Positions 10,604 through 20,889 of a stretch of DNA of 64,000 nt are shown here, piece after piece. Every line of letters starts with the position of its first letter. Position 1 is the first letter of the stretch. The notes below the pieces were generated by a model. The model searched no databases. It was not told the DNA's origin and worked only from the letters and a program-made list of their open reading frames with translations. This stretch comes from Schistosoma haematobium. Its lineage: Eukaryota > Platyhelminthes > Trematoda > Strigeidida > Schistosomatidae. The DNA is taken from contig NC_067198.1 in NCBI RefSeq assembly GCF_000699445.3, forward strand, positions 31,437,536 to 31,501,535, given 5' to 3'. The translations under genes were made by a program, and so were the position numbers.

Positions 10604-11373
10604 CAGACATCGAAGTATCCACAAGCATGCTTTACTTTCTATTCAAAAAGATTTAGGAGGAGGAACAAGTGCCGATGGATTGGAAAGAAGGACACCTCAT
10701 CAAGATTCCAAAGAAAGGAGATCTGAACAAATGTGAAAACTACAGAGGCATTACACTACTGTCAGTACCAGGGAAAGTCTTTGACAGAGTGTTGCTGAAC
10801 CGGATGAAAGATGCAGTAGACGATCAACTTTGAGATCAACAAGCTGGATTCCGTAAGGATCGGTCATGCACAGACCAAATTGCAACACTACGGATCATCG
10901 TTGAACAATCAGTTGAGTGGAACTCGTCACTATCCATCAACTTCATTGATTATGAAAAGACGTTTGACAGTGTAGATAGGAGGACATTATGGAAACTTGT
11001 TCGACACTACGGAGTTCCTGAGAAGATTGCAAATATTATCCGGAACTCATACGACGGATTACAGTGCAAGGTCGTGCATGGAGGACAGCTGACAGACGCA
11101 CTCCAAGAAAGGACCGGAGTCAGACAAGACAAGGGGAAAAACAAGGTCCTCAAATTCAAAACGGAAAACAGCAATCCAATCACAATTGATGGTGAAACTC
11201 TGGAAGATGTAGAATCCTTCACATACCTGAGAAGCATCATTGATGAACACGGAGGTTCAGATGCGGACGTGAAGGAGAGGATTGGCGAAGCAAGGACAGC
11301 ATTCCTTCAATTGAAGAACATATGGAACTCAAAACATCTGTCTGTCAACCAATATCAAAGTGAGAATCGTTAA
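10604..11373 (+). pseudogene. RTE reverse transcriptase, copy 1, internally deleted
   Basis: Translated pieces match the RT of copy 2 (39395-40396): IPKKGDLNKCENYRGITLLS, DQQAGFRKDRSCTDQI, FIDYEKTFDSVDRRTLW, then VESFTYLRSIIDEHGGS. The block between GVRQD and KGKNKVLKF is missing, with the FVDD motif in it. Where copy 2 has TAA after LTDTLQ, this copy reads on (LQERTGV). Differences from copy 2 are concentrated here, not spread evenly. Confidence 0.85.
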
Positions 11374-11538
11374 TACAAACGTCAAGGCAGTTCTACTGTA
11401 CGGATTTGAAACTTAGAGAACTACTAAAACCATTATCAAACATGTAAAATTATTTATAAATGGTTGTCTACGCAAGATACTCAACATCCATTGTACGGAT
11501 ACTATCAGCAACAGCCTTCTGTGGGAGAGAACAAACCA

Positions 11539-12020
11539 CTGCCACAGGTTCCCATCGAATATATTGTCCAGTGCCTCTCGGACAAAAGGATTAACCAGCT
11601 GAAGCCAGAAAATGATGCAATACGTCTCGAAACTGAGTTAGTTTCTATAACCAGTGGGATAAAACTGTAGTGCGGCGTCAAGTCGCGGTTGACTATGATC
11701 ACCACTACAGGAAGACTACATGCCGGTTAGCCTATAAGATCCCCCTAAGCCAAATATCAGAAGGCAGTTGATGGCTGTAGTCGAGATGTATTTGTTGGCA
11801 ATCTCCTGGTATCGAAAGAATACCGAGATCGTGCCAGGTTACAAGTGTGGTTACTGAGCGTAACCGAATTCGTACAATGTCACAATCCCAGAAAGAATGT
11901 ATGTATTTTGGTACAGTTAAACAAACAAATACGGTAAAACAATCACTGGTACAATTGGTTATAATAATAATTGTTTCCATTACACCAATCGCATTCTCTT
12001 GATAAAAGTAGGTCACAACA
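11539..12020 (+). mobile_element. 3' part of an LTR element: internal tail plus LTR
   Basis: The RTE stops at 11538. The next 127 bases are open in the frame 11464-11670 and encode PIEYIVQCLSDKRINQLKP and a short tail ending at a TAG that overlaps the LTR start. From 11666 (TGTAGTG) to 12020 (CACAACA) the sequence is a diverged relative of the solo LTR at 3932-4338. Shared blocks are GCCAAATATCAGAAGGCAGT, TACCGAGATCGTGC, CGTAACCGAATTCG and GGTTATAATAATAATTGTTT. I find no matching target duplication, because the left side was lost at the RTE junction. Confidence 0.7.
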
Positions 12021-12688
12021 ATACCATCGGAATCTCTACACAAAGTAGCTATAAACTGATTTATTTATTTTTCTGGAGTGTGTTAGCTCAGTTACCAGTC
12101 AGAATTTAGAATATACCAAATACACTCAAGATTACACTTTCTATCTTTCATTGTATTCAAAGTAGTCAATTTAGGAATAATGTATAAGAATTCTAGGCAT
12201 AAACGTTATCTCATCTTGTGGTATCCGTTGTCCTTGATTTTAAACCCCAGGCCTCATTCACGTCATCATCAATTAGTTGTTCAAACATGGATGATCCTAA
12301 ATAACTCAACAAAATAAACTAAGACTTTAAGATGTCGTGAGAAATTCATGTCTCACTTTCGCGGTTTTGGAGGATTTTGTGGTTCAGAGCTCATTTTCAC
12401 CAGATATGAGATTACTGTGTCTTTGGGTGTATTTTGATGTAGAAATCTCCATTGGCCTATACTTACAATAGAAAATGCCATATACTTAATTCTGAATTGA
12501 TATTAGCCTCAATTCTATGTGTGGTTATAGGTCTAGACATCCAAAATATTTCGAACTACTGAAGTACAACAAACTTCTACAGGTGATGTTATTTCGTGAC
12601 CGAAACTATTCTCAAAGTGATTCATAATATTTTATATAAATACTTACGAGACGATTGACTTTTCTGCTTCAGTTTTAAGACATTAATG
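12021..12688. other. Non-coding block of the unit, no gene seen
   Basis: AT-rich, present again at about 41008-41676 and absent from unit 3. No feature I can support. Confidence 0.5.
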
Positions 12689-13139
12689 TTTTGAAAAGAG
12701 CAAGAACAAAGATTCTAGCAGAATAGCATGAATTCATTTCAATTTCGTAAGTTCTCGTCAACTGCTTACAACCTGTAATAATTAAAATTATAATTATATA
12801 ATGGGTTTAAATTACTTACATGAAAGAGTTTGGTTAGAAATTATATTGGAGACATATTCGTATAGTGTGGCAAGGGTGTAAATAAAATTAATAGACTGAG
12901 TATTGTAAATATATACCGTATATGAAAGAACATTCTACAAAATTGATTATGACAACAGTTCAAACGGCTAGAAACAAGCCGTTTCTATTTATTTTATTTA
13001 CACCCTCGCTATACTATACGAATATGTCCCCAATATAATTTCCAACCAAACGCTTTCATGTAAGTGGTCGACGAGAACCTACGAAATTAAAATGAATTCA
13101 AGCAATTCTGCTAGAATCTTTGTTCTTTCTCTTTCAAAA
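12689..13139. repeat. Long inverted repeat (foldback)
   Basis: The left arm (about 12689-12900) and the right arm (about 12985-13139) are reverse complements over roughly 150 bases. Both carry an AAGAACAAAGATTCTAGCAG block, then TTCGTA.GTTCTCGTC, then TTGGTTAGAAATTATATTGG, then ACATATTCGTATAGT and GGGTGTAAATAAAA. The left arm has about 50 extra AT-rich bases. In the loop next to the right arm, AAACGGCTAGAAACAAGCCGTTT (12961-12983) forms its own perfect 8-bp hairpin. No transposase frame is present. It could be a MITE or a foldback element; the sequence gives no clear target duplication. Confidence 0.75.
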
Positions 13140-14048
13140 TGATAAAGGGAACTATGTGTATGAAATTTCCCAAAAACGCCTCCTGGACATTAATGTTTAA
13201 TGGAATGAAAACTTTCAGAAAATGACCCAAGTTTACTTTTTAACAAAGTTTCATCAAATGGTGACAAGTAGAGTGATATTGAGAAATCAATCTTCGAATG
13301 AACTATCACCGCACCAGCTGTTGTATTCAAAAACTAGCAGTTGGTGTTCTTCACGGTAATGCATACTATTATTTGGATCAAATCGTGAATATATTGGTTA
13401 CAAATTAGTATACCGGTTAACTATGTTCAACGAAACAAACGTGTAACATGTAAAGTTGATAAAATTGTCAATGACAGTATTGTAATGCAAAAATTTAAAA
13501 CATGGCAAATTTATTATGCTTCAAATTGATAAATGACTTAGTTCAAAATCAATGTGGAATCTCTTGGTTTCAAATTCACAGTTCAAATGGATGAATCCAT
13601 CCTCTTCTTTACCGTGGAACTAATTAGTGAAAGTGAATATTTGATCATATATTTATATTCACAACATATCAGCCTTTAAAAATACTTGTTAAACCACTAG
13701 GTCCTGTCACAGTCGACTAAAATGCCACTCTGGTCATTATAGCACAGATTGGCTGAGTCAGATACTGACCACTTTCACAGTTAAGCTTTATGGATGAATT
13801 AGTTATCTCACGAAATTTTTACCGATATTGACACTGTTAGGTGGCTTGTTAAGCCACGTGAATTGACGAGACCTGATTAAGTTAAAATAGTATTTTACTG
13901 AGTGACAGTCATAGATTTAATGTCTTTAAACAAATGAAATACGTTATGTAGATGAGTCAGTTGTTGGATAAAAGCACGGTTATACGTCTATAAACAACAC
14001 TGACAGAAATCAAAGGGATTATAAGTATGAATTTCACCTAGAGACATA
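13140..14048. other. Non-coding block, no gene seen
   Basis: It is duplicated at about 42127-43034. The last part, about 13820-14040, recurs as a more diverged copy at 49911-50143, directly beside the CR1 of unit 3. No coding signal. Confidence 0.55.
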
Positions 14049-14250
14049 TGATTAATATAAATCGACCGGAGAATAAATGAATACGTAAATGAATTATGTG
14101 ATTACATATCTGTTATAAAAGTTTAAAATTGTCATCACAACATAACACAAACAATAGTAAATATTACACTTCTTGTACTAAATGACAGTAGCGAGAATAT
14201 CAGGTAATTATCAAAACTCAGTGGATTAATTGGAAGCTTTCTCTCAGCCG
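14049..14250 (+). repeat. 203-bp direct repeat, right copy
   Basis: Partner of 8654-8856 in the same orientation. The sequence to its right goes on into the SINE region in all three units. In unit 3 the single repeat resembles the left copy in its first half and this copy in its second half. Confidence 0.85.
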
Positions 14251-14644
14251 AAAGTACATGATTAGAACCATTCACATTCCCTCGGATGCGGAGATGTTGC
14301 ACTAACATGTAAGACGTGAAAATAACAACTAAACTCATTGCAATTTGATAAACAGATAAGTTTCAGTCCAAGATCACTAGACTTTTGCTGACATAATGGA
14401 CTATAATCATAAGGTTTTCTATAGGATCTAATTATTTATTCATATCAAGTAAACTGTCGTCAAATTTGTTTACGTTTAATTAGAAAAAAATAGTGTGCGT
14501 CATAAGTTCTATCTAGAGAAATATAACATGACAGAATGAAAATAGACAGGCTTATTTGATTTGTGAAAAATGTGGAGCAAAACCTTAGTGAGCAGTTCAT
14601 CATTTTGGCCGGTTCACTCAATATACTAAATAATTGCCATCCAG

Positions 14645-14850
14645 TTATTATGAGCAGAGATGGATGGTGGTTAGGATGCGTGTTTCCTCCGAATTGAGAC
14701 TCGTCAGTCGGATATCCCTGTGCGGATTGTCTCGATATTGCTGGTTTCAATTTCCGGAGGGAACATCAATTCTGGGATGCAGATAATTACAAATGATGAG
14801 TCTCAAATAGGAGGAAACACGCATCCTGGATTCCACTACTAGCCAACATT
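14645..14850 (+). repeat. Hammerhead-bearing SINE (Sm-alpha type), degenerate
   Basis: From about 14655 the plus strand has an A-box-like TGGTGGTTAGG. A B-box-like GGTTTCAATTTCC is at about 14742-14754. Then comes a hammerhead-like block: ATGATGAG at 14793-14800, stem II TCTC-AAATA-GGAG, GAAAC, and GCATC followed by CTGGATTCCACT. The first core C is A here, which removes an essential pair. Between the two boxes, on the minus strand (14715-14665), there is a second hammerhead core with CTGACGAG, TCTC-AATTC-GGAG and GAAACACGCATC. Here the core is complete, but the stem I strand after the cleavage triplet is missing; unit 3 still has it. Hammerheads in schistosome tRNA-like repeats are established knowledge. 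The assignment is by eye. Confidence 0.65.
14665..14715 (-). ncRNA. Hammerhead ribozyme-like core, stem I strand deleted
   Basis: The minus strand reads CCGA, CTGACGAG, a 4-bp stem II (TCTC/GGAG with loop AATTC), GAAA, CACGCATC, then CTAACCACC. The core nucleotides of a type I hammerhead are kept (position 7 is free). In unit 3 the triplet is followed by CTGGATTCCACTCC, which can pair with the upstream AUCCG. Those 13 bases are lost here. Confidence 0.5.
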
Positions 14851-17278
14851 CATCTTTGCTTAGAAAACGTTTGCAGTTGAAAATATGATCAATCTGTAAG
14901 TGTAGGGATTTATTCAAGGAGATCGTGTCAGCAAAACAAATTAATTCAATCGTAGACATCAACAAATATTTAACTTATGGTATTAAACAACATTGTTTTG
15001 AAAGTTGAGAATATCAACTCGTTATCCAGTTGAAAAAATAAACTTAATAGAAATTTTATGTAAACATGAGATAAACTAATATTTACAAAGTATGCAGATA
15101 TCAGGTGTTTGGTTGACATTATTTAAGTCAATAAATATTTAGTTAATCAATAAACTCTCAGTTGTTTCTAGCCTACGTACCACTGTGTTTTCTACTTTAC
15201 TTGAAATATATATTTGTTATTATTTATCCATGATAGTACATTTTAGTTACTATGACAGCAAAACTGATTAGTAAAATATTATAATGACTGAATTAGTAAG
15301 CAAATAATTTGCCAAATGGCACTAAACCTAATGTGGATCATGATATCGAAATTACTAAACTTATACGAAATACTCAACACTGAATGATAGTGAGGTTGAA
15401 TTGATAGGCATCAATAGGCTAATACAAAATCAGAAGGGGCAGTAAATGATGAAGTTAATGTATTTGAACAAATGTGACTGATAAATTATCCCAACTGAAA
15501 ATTTGTAGAAAAACTGTAAATAATGCTGAAGTATAAAATACATAATCAGAGGAGTTATAATCTTAACGTATAGAGTAATTTATAGAATAAACGTCGTTAT
15601 AATCATGAATGTTGTAAGGACAAAGTTTTAAATAAGATGATAATGTTGTGTAGTGAATGTAGCTATGTACATTTCAATGTCGTTGTAATTACATCCTCAT
15701 TTGAGTATCAAAGTAATAGATGTTAAATCTCTCTCAAAGATGGTAAGAGAAACCGTAAGCAGTGGATTTCAATCCGTGTCTGATGTGAGACATATATCCA
15801 CTGCAGTCATTGGATGAATGATCATTGATCGATTTCGGTTAGGCATTAACACTGTTTGGCTTCTCATTCACCTTTGTTCACAGCACTTACAGGTCACCAT
15901 CATTGTTTCTTAAAACTGAATGCGGTTAAGTGATTGTATATGGGGTATGATATCCTAAAGTAAACTATTATTAATAACAGAAGTGAGTATAGGGTTGTAA
16001 AGTCACATTGCTTCATCCAATCCTCAGATTTATTCTTTTAGAATAGCTTGTTTTAGCAAATCGAAAAATCTATCTGCCTGATTATTATGCCGAGAGTGAT
16101 ATGGTGGGGAACAGAAATAGTCACTGTACTTAAGCTTCAAGTTTTAGGATTCAGTAATTCATCCGTAAGAAGACTGAGAACTCAACGTCACAAGAAGTAA
16201 AATCAATAGTGTAGTGAAATGCAATTGTTGTCTGCTTGCAGAACTCATTTGATTATTATAAGAAAGAAAGATAGAGAGAAGAAAACAAAAGCTGAGATTT
16301 ACTTCTCAGATAAGAAAGAATTGGAAATAGCTAAAATTGAAGATAACATGGAATAATCAATAAGGTTACACCTCTGTTTGTTCTATTAATAATGAATATT
16401 ATTTCAAACTTTCATTAGTTTTTCTGGAAATCGGGGTTATTAGAACTTGTATTAAAAGGTGTAAATTATCAATTGGACAAAAATCTAATCTCAAAACATA
16501 CTCCATGTTCATACAATCTACATTGAAGATATTTTATGACCGAAACTAATTTTCGAAGAATTCCGAATACTGACGTTGAGACAAGAGATAAATTGATTGA
16601 TAATATTTTTGTTGAAAGTTTCATCAAACTCAACTATTAAATGTGAAGTTATGAAAACTCTTGAACACTACAATGCCCACCCCTATAAGAGTGTATGTAT
16701 AACTTATGAAAAAGTTGGAATAACCATTGTCAATATGGGGTTATTGAGATTATCAAATGATCGATATCATGAACTGATTTAAGTTAAAAAATCACTGAGA
16801 ACCTCACATGACTGAACTTTACTGGTCACAGTTTCTCACCAAAATTCTGGAATTTTTTTCTCGAAGCTAGTAACTAGTGTGTACATGGTGATCAAGAACT
16901 AAAATTATGAAGGTGAAACGGAAATCAGTAATTTGATATGGTTAATTAACGAATATCAACTGTTTTAGATGTATTGGCGAATTGATTTAGATCATAACAA
17001 GGTTTTTGATCTGGTTCCTGGTGAACAACTCAGTGTATTATCTCCATATTTGCTATAATACCCAATACCTATGCAGTGTGTTTTAAATATAATTCAAGAC
17101 TGCTATCACATTATAGCTACTCTCCTACAGTCAATTTCGATTGTGGTTAGATTTTTTTGAGCCGTTTTATTAACTAATTCAGAAGACAATGTTATTCGAA
17201 CAGTAACAATTCACCTATTTCTTTGTCCTATTATGACCACATGCGACAACCTATGCACACATCTCTCTCTAACCAAAA
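14851..17278. other. Non-coding block, no gene seen
   Basis: It is duplicated at 43837-46252. In unit 3 it is split by two insertions (54666-55194, 58411-59335 and 62209-63154). These empty copies define the insertion points. The short frame 16597-16782 is not kept in the other units. A purine-rich run AAGAAAGAAAGATAGAGAG lies at 16261-16279. Confidence 0.55.
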
Positions 17279-17592
17279 TGTTGATAGTTTAAATATCATT
17301 GGATGAGTCATTTACTTTCCCGTGTATATGTGTACTTAAATCCTATGAATAGCCTTTGCTTAGCCTCGCTTCGCCTTGATTCGATTTGGTTGTAAATTCC
17401 TGTCTGTATTCGCTCACACACACATTAGCATCTCTGCTTCGAATTCACTCGATGTGCTTGTAACTTTGCTATCTATGCTATCCGCTAATAAACTGTAGTC
17501 ACCACTTCTTATTGCCTTCTGATTTCAAACACCTTTGGAATTTATATAATAACGCTTATCAATGTGATTGATTAAGTAAGCAAAGCCAATAC
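17279..17592 (+). repeat. 5' LTR of the CsRn1-like element
   Basis: It starts TGTTGATAG and ends CCAATACA, about 314 bp, six bases before the primer site. It contains an AATAAA (CCGCTAATAAACTG) in its second half. Lengths near 300 bp are usual for Boudicca-like elements. The boundary is inferred from the primer site, because there is no second LTR to compare with. It is repeated at 63155-63469. Confidence 0.65.
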
Positions 17593-17597
17593 AGAAT

Positions 17598-17615
17598 TGG
17601 TGACCCCAACTTGCG
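17598..17615 (+). other. Primer-binding site, tRNA-Trp type
   Basis: TGGTGACCCCAACTTGCG agrees with the tRNA-Trp 3' end complement used by CsRn1, Kabuki and Boudicca elements (TGGTGACCCCGACGTG) at 12 of the first 14 bases. It stands six bases after the proposed LTR end. Confidence 0.7.
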
Positions 17616-17925
17616 AACACGAAACAATTTTCGACGGTACAATCTAATTTCAAAAATCCAACTCACTTTGTCTTGATTCGGATCATCATGTGGATTATAA
17701 TTATAGTTGCGAATTTATTATATCATTATGTTCATTACACGAACGTTATTTCATAAACATTATTGGATATAACAATGATGTTTTACAAACAATTGATATA
17801 CTGGTGCAATTTAATAAGTCTGTTCTATGTTTTAAATTGTACCATTTGTTATTATCATTGTTGGTATCGGTCCATTTCTCTTTTTTACATTTACATTATT
17901 CATGTACTATCTATTTTCTATGAAC

Positions 17926-18720
17926 ATGTCTTCCGAAAATACTGTGTCAAGTTTACCGTAAACGCTGTCCGTGAAGACTCCTAATCTCTCTATTCCCTCT
18001 TTTAATATCACTGACCCACAACTGTGGTTTATTAGACTCGAAAACTATTTTCTGTCTAACCGCATTATCTTACAATGAACAAAATTTGGCCATGCAAGCA
18101 CACTCCTCCCAGACAAAGAGGCGGATAGCGTACGAGAAGCGTTAGCTAAACTGGACCCCGAGAGGCCATACGACGTATTAAAGCAAGCTGTAATTAACAC
18201 TGCCTCTCTAACTGACCAATAAGCTGTTGATCAGCTTCTTACTCAAGTAGAAATGGGAGATATGACTTCGTCACTGCTAAAAAATATATGAAAATTCTGT
18301 TGTGTGATAGGGAGTAGACAACCGTATGTTTTATCATCTGTGGCTTTGCCATCTCCCATTGAATGCACAACAGATCCTAGCCGTCGGAGATACCGATACC
18401 GACATAGAAATATGGCAAAAATAACCGATAGGATATACGAAAGAACTAAGCAAATAAGACCTCAGTTACACAGCACGACGGTAGATGATAGGATCAATAC
18501 GCTTCAGAAAGAGACAAGTGTTTTGTGCCTCAGACTGACATAATTAACACAGAATGAAAGGCCACGAAGATGGTTGCAAGATAGCTCGCACGACAGAAAC
18601 CAATCATTTTTCAGAAGACGTCTAACTCCATCGATATGCTGGTATCATCAAATGTATGGCTATAGAACAAGGAAGTGTATACGACCTTGTAGGTTTAACA
18701 TAACAGGGAAACGATTTCCA
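17926..18720 (+). pseudogene. CsRn1-type gag remnant
   Basis: From ATG at 17926 (MSSENTVSSLP, then a TAA) the frame shows DPQLWFIRLENYFLSNRI, LPDKEADSVREALAKLDP, RPYDVLKQAVI and LLTQVEMGDM. This is the usual order of a Ty3 capsid in this clade, with in-frame stops at several points. At 18637-18690 is CWYHQMYGYRTRKCIRPC, a C-x2-H-x9-C-x3-C motif. This replaces the common CCHC knuckle and is a hallmark of the CsRn1 group. The frames 17690-17984 lie in the leader and do not look like protein. Confidence 0.75.
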
Positions 18721-18792
18721 CGATGATCCATGGCGATGGCATCAGCGAGCACAATCCCTACAAACAACCACCTGCTTTATATACAAGACTGA

Positions 18793-19314
18793 ACAACGGG
18801 TGCTCTATTCTTAGTCAATACTGGGGCAGAAATCAGCGTTGTACCTCCTGTAAGCGATGAAAGAAGAGACGTTAATACGTCACTTGTTCTAAAAGCGGCG
18901 AACAAATCGGATATTAAAACACAAGGCAAAGGGAAGTTGTTCGTGGATTTTGAACGAGGAGCTTCTTATCGCTGTGATTTTATTATAGAAGATGTGTCAG
19001 TGCCCATAATATGCACTGATTTCCTAGGGAACTACGATCTTCTAGTTGACTCACGACAGCACACGACGGAAGTCGAAGCTATCCGAGACCATTCGTTACC
19101 CGACTGGCGGAAGAAGTTACGACGATTTCTTGGCTTAATGAATTATTATGGATGGTTTATCGAGAATTTCGCGGCAATAATGAAAGTATTGAGTGATGCA
19201 TTGCGTGGACATGCCTGGACATTCCGTATATCAATGGAGGCGATAAAGGTACTCGAAAACGCCAAGAAGGCACTTAACAAAGAAACTATGCTCAGCTCGG
19301 TGGCGCAAAAGTGA
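18793..19314 (+). pseudogene. Retropepsin fused to an RT remnant by internal deletion
   Basis: After a TGA at 18790-18792 the frame is open for 173 codons. It begins with the protease (LFLVNTGAEISVVPP), where the catalytic DTG reads NTG. The second half of the protease is there (DFIIEDV.VPIICTDFLGNY, then DLLVDSRQ). Straight after it comes the end of the reverse transcriptase, VEAIRDHSLP and LRRFLGLMNYYGWFIENF. So about 400 codons holding the RT palm and its catalytic aspartates are missing without breaking the frame. Unit 2 has the same fusion at 46329-46850, with RDH changed to RDY. Confidence 0.8.
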
Positions 19315-20170
19315 TATATGATATGTCGACAGGCCGACAGCGATCATTCATCCCAAAACCATTTCGACGGCAGGTATTTGGAAGTATGCACAATATATCG
19401 CATCCAGGAACAGAAGCCATGGTGAAGCTGATCAGTGGACACTTCGTAGTGAGTAATTGGACACAGATATGTATGGAGGGTCAAAAAGTCAAGGTTCACT
19501 ATCACACCAGCTTCGCAGTGGATTCTCTCTCTCGCACTAGAGTCGAACATATACACATCAGTATGGTTGGACCGCTACCGGCTTCATATGGATAAAACTA
19601 TATTTTCACATGCATCGATAGATAAACGCGACGGTCTGTAGCGGTACCGATAAAAGACACATCATTCGAATCCGTAGCCAAAGCCCTAGTCGAAAATTGG
19701 ACTTCTTACTATGCATGCTAGCATTCATAACAACTGATAACAGAACTCAGTTCGAACGTCGCGTGCTTCAACAACTGATAGAACTCCTAGGAATTAGACG
19801 TGTTCACACTACATCCTTTCGTCCGATATCTAGTGTTATGGTTGAACGTTTACACAGGCAGTTAAAGGCATCTCTAACGACCGTCAGTGTTAGCAACAAT
19901 TGGACAAATAAGCTACCCCTAGTCATGTTAGGTCTAAGAACAACAATTAAACGAGATATTGGGTGCTGTTCAGCTGAGTTGATGTACGGAACTACATTAT
20001 GTTTACTCGGAGAAATTTTCGATACAGGTAAGAGAGTTCTGAGGGATGTAACCAAATACGTACAGCGACTAAAAGGGCACATGAACTATCTAAAAATAAC
20101 ACTCGCCAGAATACAAGAACACCGAGTGTTTGTGCTGCATTGTATATGTGGTATTTCGATTGGCAAATAA
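19311..20170 (+). pseudogene. Integrase remnant of the CsRn1-like element
   Basis: The frame 19311-19595 carries PKPFRRQVFGSMHNISHPG with the two zinc-binding His, then ICMEGQKVKVH, where the second Cys of C-x2-C is Gly. It ends with HISMVGPLP, where the first catalytic Asp of HIDLVG is Ser. A stop and a frameshift follow. The frame 19697-20170 has FITTDNRTQFE (second catalytic Asp), RVHTTSFRP, MVERLHRQLK (catalytic Glu) and GCCSAELMYGTTL. Two lost key residues plus the frame breaks make it inactive. The antisense frames at 19344-19556 and 19804-20082 are shadows. Confidence 0.85.
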
Positions 20171-20346
20171 GTCACGTGATAATTAGCCGGACTAAATATT
20201 AAAACATGTTTCTTTGACAGGAAGAGTAGGTGAATATACAGGAATAAACCAATGGATTGAATATTGGTAGAGAAATATAGAATGAAGACGATATGTTTTA
20301 TGAGGAGAGATTTTTGGTTTATGTTAATGATAAATAAATATGTTGA

Positions 20347-20889
20347 TTAGTATCTACAGTTATCGCTATTTTCCTTTTCATTGCTAACACCATGATGGGA
20401 GGTTTGGATGTTAGAATTAATTACCTTGTCACTCTGAAATTTCGTTGGTGACGGAGGCGACGATGAAGTAGTTCTTCGACAAAAACATGAAAGACATGGT
20501 GCATCTGTACTTTCTAAAGTCTCTGAATAAATGAAATTATCAATTGTCACTAGAATACCACCGAATACTGCCAAACTACCTACAACATACACCTGTATAT
20601 GTCTATAAGTTAACTGAGGTACACAGAGTTGTATGCATTGAATGAAGACACCAGTCAAGATTTTGTCAAACAATGATGCGATCCCATGAACAAATGCTGC
20701 TGTGTGTACTTGTTTTACACCGATCAATGTTGCGATCACAACCAATGCTCGGACATTATTGATTGTGTTTCCAATGCCTAGAATAACTGCAGCAAAATAT
20801 AGTGCTACGAGGCTTTCGTCGGATGGTTTTAAAGAGTAAGCGATTGTACAAAATACAAGGACAAATAGAACACCGACGACTGAGCCAAT
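20347..20889 (-). CDS. MFSD12: MFSD12-like exon 5 (terminal)
   Basis: Acceptor TTAATTTTAG, then ATTGGCTCAGTCGTC. It codes for IGSVVGVLFVLVFCTIAY, ALYFAAVILGIGNTINNVR, VVIATLIGVKQVHTAAFVHG and HIQVYVVGSLAVFGGIL, which are the last four helices. A Cys/Ser-rich cytoplasmic tail (CLSCFCRRTTSSSPPSP) follows and ends at TAA 20347-20349. An intact duplicate is at 47883-48425. Confidence 0.9.
   Translation of the reverse strand: MGSVVGVLFVLVFCTIAYSLKPSDESLVALYFAAVILGIGNTINNVRALVVIATLIGVKQVHTAAFVHGIASLFDKILTGVFIQCIQLCVPQLTYRHIQVYVVGSLAVFGGILVTIDNFIYSETLESTDAPCLSCFCRRTTSSSPPSPTKFQSDKVINSNIQTSHHGVSNEKENSDNCRY

Larger units (their letters stand above)
8857..11538 (+). mobile_element. RTE-clade element, copy 1 (SR2/Perere-3 type), broken
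   Basis: It starts AACTCCGCCTGTAGCTC, has a GC-richer leader, then an AP endonuclease (9042 onwards) and a reverse transcriptase (about 10450-11370). It ends abruptly at 11538, where LTR-element sequence takes over. Compared with copy 2 it lacks about 219 bases near 11130, and the loss takes away the FVDD active site. The stretches 10600-10860 and 11330-11460 differ clearly from copy 2, while the rest is nearly identical. A TGA at about 10850 in the QLRDQQAGF region is private to this copy. Confidence 0.92.
17279..20170 (+). mobile_element. Ty3/CsRn1-like LTR retrotransposon, decayed, no 3' LTR
   Basis: The order is 5' LTR (17279-17592), primer-binding site (17598), a leader, gag (17926 to about 18720), protease and an RT remnant (18793-19314), integrase (19311 to about 20100). 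The RT core and RNase H are deleted. No second LTR follows; after 20170 the sequence is the 3' flank of the MFSD12-like gene, which points towards it. Unit 2 has lost the LTR and gag, and unit 3 shows the first 850 bases at the window end. Gag and integrase motifs place it in the CsRn1/Boudicca group by established family features. Confidence 0.85.

Noticed and set aside
11464..11670. 68-codon frame as a possible host gene
   Set aside because: It is a chance fusion of RTE sequence with the tail of an LTR element; both halves are recognisable.
14775..14838. Plus-strand hammerhead as an active ribozyme
   Set aside because: The first core base is A rather than C and stem I hardly pairs, so I list it only as part of the SINE.
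15720..15880. Possible further SINE (CAGTGGATTTCAATCC and GGCATTAACACTG)
   Set aside because: B-box-like and leader-like pieces are present but in the wrong order and without an A box. Similar weak pieces occur at 23443.
17690..17984. Frames with hydrophobic residues after the LTR, also at 63473-63860
   Set aside because: They lie in the untranslated leader between primer site and gag; real gag begins at 17926 in another frame.
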